Shown: positions 35,939 to 45,953, numbered from the stretch's first letter. The stretch is DNA of 64,000 bases from an uncultured Clostridia bacterium (GCA_947631445.1 CANRLN010000002.1:36228-100227); one strand, 5' to 3'. Notes: generated by a model not told the origin, from the sequence alone. Made by a program: numbers and translations.

Positions 35939-38815
35939 TTATGGCAAAAGTCGATTTATATCTCTTGGGAACATGGACGCCGTTCTTACGTTTGAAAGAC
36001 CGAGCAATCTCATTACAAGACGTTCAAGACCAATTCCCAATCCTCCATGAGGTGGCAAGCCATATTTATGAGCCTCAAGATAATGTTCAAAATCGGCAGG
36101 GTCAAGACCTTGTGCTTTCATCTTCTCAACCTGCTCATTATAATCATGTATTCTTTGTCCGCCCGAAGTAATCTCAAGACCACGGAAAAGCAGGTCAAAT
36201 TTATATGCTTCTCTTGAATCCTCACGGCTGTTCATTGCATAGAACGGAGGTTTGGAGCTTGGGAAGTGGGTTACGAAAATAAAGTCAGAATTATATTTTT
36301 CCTTTGCATATTCGCCGAGTGCTACCTCATCTTCTGGGTCTAAATCCATTTTCTTGACTGCATTGTTGTCGCCACGAAGGAGTTTAAGTGCGTCAGCAAA
36401 CTTGATTGATGGCACTTCTTTAATATCTGGAACATCAACCTCAAGCAATTCTATTTCTTTTGCACACTCCTGTTTTACAAATTCAAACACAGCACGGAGC
36501 ATTGCAACCTCCATATCCATAACATCATACATACTATCGATATAACCCATTTCAAAGTCAAGACCGATATATTCGTTAAGGTGACGGCTGGTTGCGTGTT
36601 TTTCGGCACGATAAACCGGAGCAATTTCGTAAACTCTATCAAAAATACCAACGCAGGTTTGTTTGTAGAACTGTGGTGATTGGTTTAAGAAAGCGTGTTT
36701 GCCAAAATAGTCAATAGAGAAGATGTTTGCTCCACCCTCTGCACCTTGTGCAACGATTTTTGGGGTGTGAATCTCGGTAAAGCCATTCTCTCTCATAAAT
36801 TTGTGCATACCATGAACAACCGCCTCTTGAATTTTAAACACTGCTTTTTCACGAGGGTTTCTCATTGCAACACTTCTGTTGTCAAGATTTACTTCAAGAC
36901 TGCAATTAAGTTTGCCTTGATTTATCTTGATTGGATATTCTTCAGCGGGTGTGGAGATAAGGCTAATTGAGGAAAGCTCAATTTCAATGCCACTCTGTTC
37001 CTTCTTGTTTTCGCAAACCGTTCCGGTTACTTTAACAAAAAATCCTTCACGAAGTCCCTCAATGCTATCTTTGCATTTGTCCGACCAAACGGTCTGAACA
37101 ACATCATTTGCTGTTCTCAAAACAACAAAAGCAAGTTTACCCATATTTTTTATCTTGTGAACGCAAGCCTTGAAAGAAATCTCCTTGCCAACGCTTGCTT
37201 GTGCCTTTTTCATATCAAAGAAATCTTTCTTGACATCTCCACCACACATCACAAAGCTATTTTTATCCTCACGGGGAACAAATTTATCTGGGTTTTCATA
37301 TTTGGTAAGTTTGGAGGTATCAATCTTGTGAATTTCCTGTTCGGTTTGCTCTTGACTGTCAACAAAATTTGTCTTTAGGCTTTCAAGCTTTCTTGTAAGA
37401 ATTTCTTTGGTGTGGAGAGGTGTGCAAACACCCTTAAGGCTCTTGGAACACTGTCCCATAATAAAGCCAAATACTTTCTGCTCACCACGGCAATACTGCT
37501 CTGTTTGCTGAGAAAGTCCCGAAAGAACCTGCTCAATAATAGCCTCTGCTTTAGCCAAATCTTCAGTAATAAGCATATTATTCTTTTCGGCAATTTCTTG
37601 TGGGTGAGAACCTGTTTCAACCATTTCACGGAAGATTTTTTTAGCATCATTCTTTGAAACCTTTTCTTTGTCGGTAAGAATAAGCAGGTCGGCAATATCC
37701 TGTGCTGTAAAATTAAGATTTTCCACGTCAATTTCGCCAAGGTTTACACGATGCATAAATTCGCCCAAAATAAAGGCACAAACACTCTTAGGATTATTAA
37801 ATATCTTTACTATTTCTTCAAACAAATCTGAAATATTTTTGTTGTTTACAATTGTTTGTGCGTCTTTGTGTGAAAGTTTAAATTCTTCGGTATATTTTTT
37901 CAATCTTTCGTTTGGCATAACCGGAAGCTTTGCTTTAATCTCTGCAAGTTGTTCATCTGTAAAATTAACCTGCAAAATATCCGGCTCTGGGAAATATCTA
38001 TAATCTTGTGCATCTTCTTTTGAACGCATGGAACGTGTGTCATCACGGTTTTCATTGTATCTTCTTGTTTCCTGAACAACCTTTTTACCTGCATCAAGGA
38101 GCAAAGCTTGTCTTTTTTCTTCATATTTTATAGCTCTACCAATAGACTTAATAGAGTTAAGGTTCTTGATTTCGGCTCTTGTGCCAAGCTTTTCATCTTC
38201 GGGTTTTTTAAGCGAAATATTAACGTCACATCTAAGCGAACCCTGTTCCATTTTACAGTCACAAACACCAGCATATTTCAAAAGCAATGCAACCTTTTCA
38301 ACAAAAGCCATAGCGTCCTCGGCACAGGTCATATCAGGTTCGGTTACGATTTCAATAAGTGGAATACCGCATCTGTTATAGTCGGCAAGTGATACGCCGT
38401 TGAAAGCATCATGCACAAGCTTTCCTGCGTCTTCTTCAAGATGTATATGATTAATTCGGATATTTTTGGTCTTGCCGTTTACTTCAATTGGCACACTGCC
38501 ACCCAAAATAAGTGGGAAGTTAAGCTGAGAAATCTGGTAAGCTTTAGGCAAATCGGGATAAAAATAATTCTTTCTGTCAAAAACAGAAAATTTGCTTATA
38601 TCGCAACCAAGGGCATATCCTGCCTTAACAGCATATTCAACAGCCGTCTGATTGATAACAGGGAGTGTTCCCGGAAGCCCCATACAAACAGGACAACAAC
38701 GTGTGTTTGTGTTACCGCCAAATTCTGCGTTACAGGTGCAGAAAACCTTTGAATCGGTGAGAAGTTCGGCATGAATTTCAAGACCGATGACGGTGTTATA
38801 AGTGTTTTTTGCCAT
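35939..38815 (-). CDS. GatB fused to archaeal-type (AspS2) aspartyl-tRNA synthetase
   Basis: One uninterrupted 958-residue frame. Residues 1 to about 480 are amidotransferase subunit GatB (VIGLEIHAELLT, CPVCMGLPGTLPVIN, DYRYFPEPDI, and the C-terminal YqeY-like tail ending near EILTRKLESL). A charged linker of about 45 residues follows. Residues 527-958 are a class II synthetase of the archaeal/non-discriminating type: OB-fold anticodon domain, motif 2 around FDRVYEIAPVYRAEKHATSRH (725-745), motif 3 GLGIGLERLV (925-934). Such enzymes make Asp-tRNA(Asn), the substrate GatCAB converts to Asn-tRNA(Asn), so the fusion joins consecutive steps. It is the third gene after gatC and gatA, 15 bases from gatA. 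A frameshift or assembly artefact is unlikely, since both parts are intact. Confidence 0.93.
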   Translation of the reverse strand: MAKNTYNTVIGLEIHAELLTDSKVFCTCNAEFGGNTNTRCCPVCMGLPGTLPVINQTAVEYAVKAGYALGCDISKFSVFDRKNYFYPDLPKAYQISQLNFPLILGGSVPIEVNGKTKNIRINHIHLEEDAGKLVHDAFNGVSLADYNRCGIPLIEIVTEPDMTCAEDAMAFVEKVALLLKYAGVCDCKMEQGSLRCDVNISLKKPEDEKLGTRAEIKNLNSIKSIGRAIKYEEKRQALLLDAGKKVVQETRRYNENRDDTRSMRSKEDAQDYRYFPEPDILQVNFTDEQLAEIKAKLPVMPNERLKKYTEEFKLSHKDAQTIVNNKNISDLFEEIVKIFNNPKSVCAFILGEFMHRVNLGEIDVENLNFTAQDIADLLILTDKEKVSKNDAKKIFREMVETGSHPQEIAEKNNMLITEDLAKAEAIIEQVLSGLSQQTEQYCRGEQKVFGFIMGQCSKSLKGVCTPLHTKEILTRKLESLKTNFVDSQEQTEQEIHKIDTSKLTKYENPDKFVPREDKNSFVMCGGDVKKDFFDMKKAQASVGKEISFKACVHKIKNMGKLAFVVLRTANDVVQTVWSDKCKDSIEGLREGFFVKVTGTVCENKKEQSGIEIELSSISLISTPAEEYPIKINQGKLNCSLEVNLDNRSVAMRNPREKAVFKIQEAVVHGMHKFMRENGFTEIHTPKIVAQGAEGGANIFSIDYFGKHAFLNQSPQFYKQTCVGIFDRVYEIAPVYRAEKHATSRHLNEYIGLDFEMGYIDSMYDVMDMEVAMLRAVFEFVKQECAKEIELLEVDVPDIKEVPSIKFADALKLLRGDNNAVKKMDLDPEDEVALGEYAKEKYNSDFIFVTHFPSSKPPFYAMNSREDSREAYKFDLLFRGLEITSGGQRIHDYNEQVEKMKAQGLDPADFEHYLEAHKYGLPPHGGLGIGLERLVMRLLGLSNVRTASMFPRDINRLLP

Positions 38816-38830
38816 TTTTAAAAACCTCCC

Positions 38831-40282
38831 TTAAAGAACCGGCTTAACACTCTTGAAATTTTGTTCAAAAGCATCAGCGACTGAAATAATTGTTTGTTCG
38901 TCAAATGGTTTGCCCACAAGGCTCATTCCTATTGGCATATTGTCTTTATTGTATCCACAAGGTGTAGAAATTGCAGGAAGTGAGGCAATATTAACCGTTA
39001 CTGTACAAATATCCTCTTGATACATTGCCACAGGGTCGGTAATTTTTTCATTCTTGCCATATGCAACGGTTGGGGTCGTCGGGGTAAGAATAACATCACA
39101 GTTTTCAAAAATCTTTGCATATTCTTGACGTATTCTCTGACGAATTGCAAGAGCCTTTGCATAATAAGCGTCATAATAACCACTGGAAAGAGCATAGTTA
39201 CCAAGCAGAATACGGCGTTTTACCTCATCACCAAAGCCCTCCGAACGGGAATTTATAACAAGTTCTGCATAGCTGTCGCCCTCTTTACTTCTATGACCAT
39301 ATTTAATTCCGTCATATCTTGAAAGGTTTGAAGCAGCCTCAGCACAAGCAAGCAGATAATAGTCCGGAACAGCGAATTTAAGCGAAGGCATGGAACATTC
39401 AACAAGTTCTGCTCCCATTTTTTCATATTCTTTGGCAGCGTTCATAACCGATTGTTTAATTTCATCATCAATTCCCTTGTCAAAAAATTCTTTTGGCAAA
39501 GCAATTTTAAGTCCTTTAACGCCTTTTCCAATAAGAGCGTTAAAATCTGGAACAGGATTTAAAGAGCAGGTTTGGTCGTGAGGGTCGCTACCACAAATTG
39601 CATTAAGAATTGTTCCGCAATCGGCTGCACTTTTTGCAATAGGTCCAATCTGGTCAAGCGAAGATGCAAAGGCAACAAGACCATATCTTGACACACGTCC
39701 ATAGGTTGGCTTGATACCAGTAACACCACAAAAAGCGGCAGGCTGTCTTATAGAACCGCCGGTATCCGAACCAAGCGAGGCAACGCACAAATCAGCCGAA
39801 ACGGCAGTTGCACTTCCGCCCGAAGAACCACCGGGAACGCAATTTTTATTATAAGGGTTGGAGGTTTTGGCAAAAGCAGAAGTTTGGGTAGAACCGCCCA
39901 TTGCAAATTCGTCCATTGACGTTTTACCAAGCATAACTATATTTTGTGCATCAAGTTTTTCCATAACCGTTGCATTATATGGCGGAATAAAGTTCTCAAG
40001 CATTTTTGATGCACAGGTTGTAAGCACATTTTCAGTACAAATATTATCTTTTATTGCCATTGGAATACCGGTAAGGACAGTAGCACTGCCGTTATCAATT
40101 TTTTCCTGAGCGATTTTAGCTTGTTCAATAGCTTTATCCTTTGTAACGGTTATATAGCTTTTAAGTTCGCCATCTTTTTCATCTATTCTTTTAAGATATT
40201 CCTGCGTAAGTTCAACGCTGGAAATCTCTTTTTTCTTTAAAAGTTCGCTTGTCTGTTGCAAGCCAAGAGTTGTAATATCCAT
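38831..40282 (-). CDS. gatA: Asp-tRNA(Asn)/Glu-tRNA(Gln) amidotransferase subunit A
   Basis: A 483-residue amidase-signature enzyme. The catalytic Lys-cisSer-Ser triad is in GIPMAIKDNIC, GGSSGGSATAV and GSDTGGSIRQPA. It releases ammonia from glutamine or asparagine and passes it to GatB. Between gatC and the gatB fusion gene; AGAGGTGAA lies upstream. Confidence 0.96.
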   Translation of the reverse strand: MDITTLGLQQTSELLKKKEISSVELTQEYLKRIDEKDGELKSYITVTKDKAIEQAKIAQEKIDNGSATVLTGIPMAIKDNICTENVLTTCASKMLENFIPPYNATVMEKLDAQNIVMLGKTSMDEFAMGGSTQTSAFAKTSNPYNKNCVPGGSSGGSATAVSADLCVASLGSDTGGSIRQPAAFCGVTGIKPTYGRVSRYGLVAFASSLDQIGPIAKSAADCGTILNAICGSDPHDQTCSLNPVPDFNALIGKGVKGLKIALPKEFFDKGIDDEIKQSVMNAAKEYEKMGAELVECSMPSLKFAVPDYYLLACAEAASNLSRYDGIKYGHRSKEGDSYAELVINSRSEGFGDEVKRRILLGNYALSSGYYDAYYAKALAIRQRIRQEYAKIFENCDVILTPTTPTVAYGKNEKITDPVAMYQEDICTVTVNIASLPAISTPCGYNKDNMPIGMSLVGKPFDEQTIISVADAFEQNFKSVKPVL

Positions 40283-40304
40283 ATTATTTTTTCACCTCTG
40301 ATTA

Positions 40305-40583
40305 TTATTCTACTACCTTAGGAACAACAAAGCAGTTGTTTGAATTAACTGCATTGGAAAGAATCTTTTCAGTAGGCATTGACTCTTTCTTTTCGTCCTT
40401 ACGCAGGTCGTTCAAATAGATATTTTTGTTGTCAAGGAGAGGGTCGTAGGAAATATCAATTTCTTTAACCTTGTCCATAAGCGAAATAATACCTGTCATT
40501 TGTTTGGCAACCTCCTCAAGCTCTTTTTCAGAAAACTTAAGCTTGCTAAGCTGTGCCAAATACTTAACCATTTCCAAGTCCAT
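40305..40583 (-). CDS. gatC: Asp-tRNA(Asn)/Glu-tRNA(Gln) amidotransferase subunit C
   Basis: A 92-residue belt subunit: VKYLAQLSKLKFSEKELEEVAKQM, then LMDKVKEIDIS and LRKDEKKES, normal for GatC, which stabilises GatA-GatB. It is the first gene of the operon and has a promoter 60 bases upstream. GGTGAT precedes the ATG. Confidence 0.94.
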   Translation of the reverse strand: MDLEMVKYLAQLSKLKFSEKELEEVAKQMTGIISLMDKVKEIDISYDPLLDNKNIYLNDLRKDEKKESMPTEKILSNAVNSNNCFVVPKVVE

Positions 40584-40643
40584 TTTTTATCACCATTGAC
40601 CTTTCAAGGGAATAATCCCAAATTTTTTTAAAATCACATATTA

Positions 40644-40672
40644 ATTATACTACATTTAAATATATTATGCAA
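40644..40672 (-). promoter_or_regulatory. Promoter of the gatCAB operon
   Basis: Minus strand TTGCAT, 17-base spacer, TATAAT. Confidence 0.65.
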
Positions 40673-40718
40673 TAGTTTTTTCAAAATTTTTTCAACTTCT
40701 TATTTTTTAGTTGGTTTC

Positions 40719-40736
40719 GCACAATGTTATTTGTGC
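40719..40736. promoter_or_regulatory. Short palindrome between two divergent promoters
   Basis: GCACAA-6 bases-TTGTGC, about 70 bases upstream of each promoter. It is operator-like, but small enough to be chance. Confidence 0.3.
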
Positions 40737-40804
40737 AAAGTGACGAATTTTTTAGGATTTAATTGTTTAAAAAAACGATATTATTTTTAATTTTTTTAAA
40801 TTGG

Positions 40805-40833
40805 TTGAAAAATTCTTTTAAATATTGTATAAT
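40805..40833 (+). promoter_or_regulatory. Promoter of the GGDEF gene
   Basis: TTGAAA, 17-base spacer, TATAAT. Confidence 0.65.
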
Positions 40834-40986
40834 AAAATATATTGGACATCAGCATTATTTTACAGATACAAATTATTTTCTATAATTTCTGGAATATAAA
40901 ACAGTCTGCCATAAAAACCGACAGAAAAAATTTTATAATAAAAATATTAAACGGCTATTTTAAAACAACGGAGGATTTTTTTAAAA

Positions 40987-42996
40987 ATGGTTCAACTGAG
41001 CAAAAATCTTTTTTTCTCACTTTTTGTAATAGTTTTTATTCCCACAATTATTGCAATTTTATTATCTTCAATATACAGCTATAACAACCGGGTAAACGAA
41101 ATCAAAAACAATCTGAACCGTGTGTCGCAGAATGTCAACACGGATATTCAAACTTATCTTAACAATGTTAATCAGGACGCTTATGCCATAACCCAATCCA
41201 GCGTTATCCACGACCTTGTTTCGGATAGCGTTATAACAAACGAGGATATTTTAAATTCAAGAAAAACCTTTCAAAACTCATTTGATTATATTACTTCGCT
41301 TTATTCACTTGCCCTTTACGACACAAACGGAACAAAGATAACAAAGTACTATAACAATATCGAACTGGAAAACATCAAAAAGGAAGATGAAAATCTTGAT
41401 GTTAAAAGCGTTGGAAGTCAAGGAATATTTTCATCTTTTTACAATATTTCCAACGAATATTATTCTGGGCTTGTGTTTGATTATACCCTGCCTATAACCT
41501 ATCAATCTATTGTTTATGGCTATGTTAAACTTACTTTAAAAGCAGACTTTTTAAAAAATCTGCTGGACAGTATCTCGTCAGATGAGTTTACCCATTTTGT
41601 ACTGGTTGATTCAAAAGAAAACGTTATCTGCTCCAATGCCAACAAAACTCTTACTTTATCCGAATATAATTCCTCATTTAAATGCAATATAATTCTTACC
41701 GACACATTTAAAAAACCTGGAAGCAACAGCAATATATATGATGACAGACATGGTCTTAACTACAAAACGCTTATTTATAACACCGTGCCGAACACCTATA
41801 TTGTCGGCAACAAGGATTACTGGACATTTGTCTGCGTCAGCGATACTTCAAGTATTATCTCAAAAACATTCAACGGAATAGCCGAAAGCTATGTGTTGGT
41901 TGCCGTACTGATTTTAATTGCACTTGTAACTGCTTTTGTTTTCAATTTTCAAAAGTGGAGCGACCTTGACAAGATATGCGATACACTGAAGCAGTTTACA
42001 AGAGGGGCTGTTCCGCCGAAACTGATTGTAAACAATCGTGGCGATATAAAAGAACTTGCGGACAATATAAATCTTATTTCGGCTGATGCTATGGAAAACT
42101 ATAAACTTATCTCTCAGATAAACGAGATGACTAAAAATGTTGTTTTTGAGTATAATATGCCCGAAGACCGTGTAAGGGTTTTCGGAAACTTTAACAAATA
42201 TTTTGGATTCCGTCCAAAATCCGAAAGCTTTAAAGATTCTTTTCTTTGTGCCGATTCCAACTGTGTTATTGCCTCCCAGAAGCACGAATTTGCCGAATTT
42301 TTCGACAAAGCCTTTGCCGGCGAAAGCCTTTCAAAAGAATTTAATTTTGAAACAATCTATAAAGATTACGCATGGTGGCGTATTCAAAGTATGCCGATTG
42401 TGGAAGATGATAAAATTGTAAAGGTTCTTTTTGTAATGGTAAACACGGACAGAATTAAAAAACGTGAGGCTAACCTCCGCAGGCTTGCTGAATATGACCA
42501 GCTCACCCAGATTTATAATCGCAAAACATTTGAGGTCACTCTTACAAACGAAATAGACGTGTTTACAATGCGAAACCACAAAACCTCTGTTATGTTTATA
42601 GATATAGATGACTTTAAACATTATAATGATAATTATTCCCATGCAGTAGGAGATGAAATACTTGTGTTTGTTGCAAACACAATAACCGAACTTGTAAAAA
42701 AACACGGTTTTTGCGGAAGATACGGAGGAGATGAATTTGTAATCTGTTTTCGTGAAGACCAGAATGTCAAATCCGACACGCTGGCAAGAACAATAATCTC
42801 TAAATTTTCCGCAGGGTTTGACAGCAGTATTGTAAATCATCACTTTAAGGTCAATTGTAGCATAGGGATAAACTATCTTGTGGAGGGAAAATCAGATATA
42901 TATTCCATTATGAAATGTGCCGATGAGGCTATGTATTCAATCAAGAAAAAGCAGAAAAACGGCTTTGCATTCTATAATGATTATAATGATTTATAA
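40987..42996 (+). CDS. Membrane-bound sensor diguanylate cyclase (GGDEF)
   Basis: A 669-residue protein. A membrane helix at residues 8-29 and another near 295-320 (LVAVLILIALVTAFVF) enclose a Cache-like extracytoplasmic sensor of about 265 residues. Then come a HAMP-like linker, a PAS-like region (about 380-485) and a GGDEF domain (YDQLTQIYNRKTF to the end) with an intact active site, GRYGGDEF. The RxxD inhibition site that normally sits five residues before GGDEF is absent. It should make cyclic di-GMP from GTP in response to an external signal. GGAGG lies upstream of the ATG. It may share a transcript with glgP. Confidence 0.93.
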   Translation: MVQLSKNLFFSLFVIVFIPTIIAILLSSIYSYNNRVNEIKNNLNRVSQNVNTDIQTYLNNVNQDAYAITQSSVIHDLVSDSVITNEDILNSRKTFQNSFDYITSLYSLALYDTNGTKITKYYNNIELENIKKEDENLDVKSVGSQGIFSSFYNISNEYYSGLVFDYTLPITYQSIVYGYVKLTLKADFLKNLLDSISSDEFTHFVLVDSKENVICSNANKTLTLSEYNSSFKCNIILTDTFKKPGSNSNIYDDRHGLNYKTLIYNTVPNTYIVGNKDYWTFVCVSDTSSIISKTFNGIAESYVLVAVLILIALVTAFVFNFQKWSDLDKICDTLKQFTRGAVPPKLIVNNRGDIKELADNINLISADAMENYKLISQINEMTKNVVFEYNMPEDRVRVFGNFNKYFGFRPKSESFKDSFLCADSNCVIASQKHEFAEFFDKAFAGESLSKEFNFETIYKDYAWWRIQSMPIVEDDKIVKVLFVMVNTDRIKKREANLRRLAEYDQLTQIYNRKTFEVTLTNEIDVFTMRNHKTSVMFIDIDDFKHYNDNYSHAVGDEILVFVANTITELVKKHGFCGRYGGDEFVICFREDQNVKSDTLARTIISKFSAGFDSSIVNHHFKVNCSIGINYLVEGKSDIYSIMKCADEAMYSIKKKQKNGFAFYNDYNDL

Positions 42997-43061
42997 TTTC
43001 CCCAAAACAAGGGTTTGCAGACAAAGTCCCCTAAAGAATTTTTTTAGAAAGGTTTGATACT

Positions 43062-45461
43062 ATGACAAAATCTACAGAATTTACAAAAACAGAATTTGCT
43101 AATGCTTTAGAAAACTATCTTAAGCAGAACTACAAAACCAGCATTGAAAAGGCTACTATTTCGCAGTTGCACATTGCAATTGCCAAAACAGTAACTGCAG
43201 AAATTGCTGAAAATCATGAAAAATCGGTAAATGCACATCTTAATGCAAGACGTGCTTGCTATTTTTCAATGGAATTTTTAGTGGGACGTGCAGTTTACAA
43301 CAACCTGCTCTGCACCGGACTTACCAACACGGTGGAAGAAATCCTTTCGGCTCATGGCAGAAACCTTGGCGAACTGGAAGAAATTGAGGACGAAGCCCTT
43401 GGCAATGGTGGTCTTGGCAGGCTTGCAGCTTGTTTTTTGGATTCGGCAGCTACCCACAATCTCCCACTTGATGGCTATGGAATAAGATATAAATATGGTC
43501 TTTTCAAGCAGAAAATTGAAAACGGTTTTCAGAAAGAATATGCCGACGACTGGACAAGATTTTCCGACCCATGGAGCAGAATATGCGAAAACGACAGCGT
43601 AACGATTGAATATGCCGACCAAAAGGTTATTGCCGTGCCTTATGATATGCCTATTATTGGCTATGATACAAACAATATCGGCACACTCCGTCTTTGGGAG
43701 GCAAAGGCTGTAAACGAGTTTGATTTTGATGCTTTTAACAATCAGGACTATGATAGGTCTTGCCGTGAAAAAAACCGTGCAGAAAACATATCCAAAGTGC
43801 TTTATCCAAACGATTCGACCGATGAGGGAAAGGCTCTCCGCCTTAAACAGCAATATTTCTTTTGTAGTGCATCTTTACAGGATATTATTAAAAAGCACAA
43901 GACAATTCATGGGGATATTTCTACCCTTGCCGACTTTGTGACCATTCAGCTTAACGATACCCACCCTGTTGTTTCCATTCCCGAACTTATCCGCCTGCTT
44001 GTAGAAAAAGAAGATTATAGCTTTGATGATGCTTTTGATGTGGCACACAAGGTTTTTAACTACACCAACCATACAATAATGGCAGAGGCTCTTGAAAAAT
44101 GGAACTGCGGACTTTTTGAAAGAATACTCCCAAATGTTTATAAATATATAATACTTATCAATGAGCGTTTCGCAAATGATATGTATACAAAAAAGCTTGA
44201 CAAGCAGAAGATAAAAGAACTTGCTCCGCTCGGTGGCGGCAATGTAAGAATGGCTAATATCGCTATTTATGTTGGCTCGCATACAAACGGAGTTGCACAA
44301 ATCCACACAGAAATTCTTAAGAACCATGCCCTTAAAGACTGGTATAAGCTTTTCCCCGAAAGATTTTTAAACGAAACCAACGGAATTACCCAAAGACGCT
44401 GGCTTGCCCTTTGCAACAAAGAACTTTCAAAACTTATAACCAGACTGCTGGGTAATGAAAATTGGATTACCAATTTGGACGAACTTAAAAATCTTGAAAA
44501 ATATGCGGACGATGAAAATATTCTTAAAGAATTTATTGCAATAAAGCAGACTAAAAAACAGCAACTTGCTGAATATATTAAAGCTACTGAAAATATTGAA
44601 ATTCCAACCGATGCTATTTATGACATTCAGATTAAACGACTTCACGAATATAAACGTCAGCTTTTAAACGCTTTTTCTATTTTATATATCTATGAAAAAA
44701 TTAAGAGTGGCGAAATAACCGATTTTACCCCAACCGTATTTATTTTTGGTGCAAAATCCGCCCCGGGGTACAAGCGAGCAAAGGCAATAATCAAGTTTAT
44801 TAACGAAATTGCAAAGCTTATTGAAAACGACCCGCAGGTAAACAAGCTTATAAAGGTTGTGTTTGTTTCCAATTATAATGTTTCATATGCTGAAAAGCTT
44901 GTTCCCTCCGCCGATGTTTCCGAACAGATTTCAACCGCAGGCACAGAAGCTTCTGGCACCGGCAACATGAAACTTATGCTTAATGGTGCGGTAACCCTCG
45001 GAACACTGGATGGTGCAAACATTGAAATTGTACAGCAGGCAGGGGAAGAAAACAATTATATTTTCGGGGCAAAGGTAGAGGAACTGGAAAAAATCATGCC
45101 AGAATATGACCCACGAAAGATTATAACCGAAAACAAGTATGTTAAAAAGGTTCTGGATTATCTGCTTACCAAAACTTTTGATGATGGCGGAAAAAATTCT
45201 AACCAAGAGGGAAGTTTTAAGGAACTTTATACAGCCCTTACAGAGGGTGCAAGCTGGCACACTCCCGACCATTATTATGTTGTCGGCGACCTTGAAAGCT
45301 ATGTTGAGGCAAAACTCAAGGTAAACCACGACTATAAAAATAAACTTGCCTTTGCAAGAAAATGCTGGCTTAATATTGCAAATGCAGGCAAATTCTCGTC
45401 CGACCGCACCATTAAAGACTATGCGGAAAATATCTGGAATATCAAACCGATTGAAATTTAA
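43062..45461 (+). CDS. glgP: Glycogen/starch/maltodextrin phosphorylase
   Basis: A 799-residue GT35 enzyme. NGGLGRLAACFLDSAAT, the RRWL..CN segment, RLHEYKRQLLN, and the pyridoxal-phosphate Lys in GTGNMKLMLNGAVTLGTLDGANIE are all present. It splits alpha-1,4-glucans with phosphate to yield glucose 1-phosphate. AGAAAGG lies upstream. No other glycogen gene is in the window. Confidence 0.96.
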   Translation: MTKSTEFTKTEFANALENYLKQNYKTSIEKATISQLHIAIAKTVTAEIAENHEKSVNAHLNARRACYFSMEFLVGRAVYNNLLCTGLTNTVEEILSAHGRNLGELEEIEDEALGNGGLGRLAACFLDSAATHNLPLDGYGIRYKYGLFKQKIENGFQKEYADDWTRFSDPWSRICENDSVTIEYADQKVIAVPYDMPIIGYDTNNIGTLRLWEAKAVNEFDFDAFNNQDYDRSCREKNRAENISKVLYPNDSTDEGKALRLKQQYFFCSASLQDIIKKHKTIHGDISTLADFVTIQLNDTHPVVSIPELIRLLVEKEDYSFDDAFDVAHKVFNYTNHTIMAEALEKWNCGLFERILPNVYKYIILINERFANDMYTKKLDKQKIKELAPLGGGNVRMANIAIYVGSHTNGVAQIHTEILKNHALKDWYKLFPERFLNETNGITQRRWLALCNKELSKLITRLLGNENWITNLDELKNLEKYADDENILKEFIAIKQTKKQQLAEYIKATENIEIPTDAIYDIQIKRLHEYKRQLLNAFSILYIYEKIKSGEITDFTPTVFIFGAKSAPGYKRAKAIIKFINEIAKLIENDPQVNKLIKVVFVSNYNVSYAEKLVPSADVSEQISTAGTEASGTGNMKLMLNGAVTLGTLDGANIEIVQQAGEENNYIFGAKVEELEKIMPEYDPRKIITENKYVKKVLDYLLTKTFDDGGKNSNQEGSFKELYTALTEGASWHTPDHYYVVGDLESYVEAKLKVNHDYKNKLAFARKCWLNIANAGKFSSDRTIKDYAENIWNIKPIEI

Positions 45462-45480
45462 TTTTTATTTATCTTTTTGT

Positions 45481-45510
45481 TATATTCCCTACCGTGAGCG
45501 GGAAACATAT
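45481..45510. repeat. Dispersed intergenic palindrome, copy 8
   Basis: TAT(A)TTCCC-TACCGTGAGC-GGGAAACATA between glgP and the monooxygenase-like gene. Confidence 0.6.
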
Positions 45511-45534
45511 AAAGTAAACTTAGAGGTGATTTAA

Positions 45535-45855
45535 TTGGCAATTACAATAAATATTTATTACCATGGCACAAACGGAAATGCAAGAAAATTTGCCAAAGAA
45601 ATGATTTCAAGCGGTATTGTTGGGGATATTCGTGCGGAAAGTGGCAATATTAGATATGAATATTTTTTCCCAATGAATGATAATGAAACGGTTCTTTTAA
45701 TTGACAGTTGGGAAAATCAAAAGGCCTTGGATTTTCACCACAATTCCCCTATGATGCAAAAAATAATTGCTCTTAGGGAAAAATATGACCTTCATATGAC
45801 GGTGGAACGCTATATATCCGATGAGGCAACAGACAAAGCATTTGTTAGAAAGTAG
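45535..45855 (+). CDS. Antibiotic-biosynthesis-monooxygenase (ABM) domain protein
   Basis: A 106-residue protein beginning at TTG 45535, with AGAGGTGAT ending 4 bases upstream; no in-frame ATG near the start fits. The single ABM fold is shown by FAKEMISSGIVGDIRAESGNIRYEYF, then ETVLLIDSWENQKALDFHHNSPMM. Relatives are small quinol monooxygenases or heme-handling proteins; the substrate is unknown. It lies alone between two palindrome-family copies. Confidence 0.8.
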   Translation: MAITINIYYHGTNGNARKFAKEMISSGIVGDIRAESGNIRYEYFFPMNDNETVLLIDSWENQKALDFHHNSPMMQKIIALREKYDLHMTVERYISDEATDKAFVRK

Positions 45856-45878
45856 TGGCAAAATTAAAAAATAGTTCT

Positions 45879-45909
45879 GATATTTCCCCGTCATGGGCGG
45901 GGAAATATC
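45879..45909. repeat. Dispersed intergenic palindrome, copy 9
   Basis: GATATTTCCCCGTC-loop-GGCGGGGAAATATC, nearly perfect over 13-14 pairs; one of the best preserved copies. Confidence 0.78.
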
Positions 45910-45953
45910 TATATACAAAAAAACAATAAGAAATGTTTTTTTGAAAAAAACTA

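Larger units (their letters stand above)
40584..40986. other. Divergent control region between gatC and the GGDEF gene
   Basis: It holds one promoter for each direction and a small palindrome (separate entries). The 150-base leader of the GGDEF gene (40834-40983) shows no known riboswitch pattern. Confidence 0.5.

Noticed and set aside
42331..42843. A 170-codon minus-strand frame inside the GGDEF gene.
   Set aside because: Antisense to the conserved catalytic domain; low-complexity hydrophobic translation typical of shadow frames.
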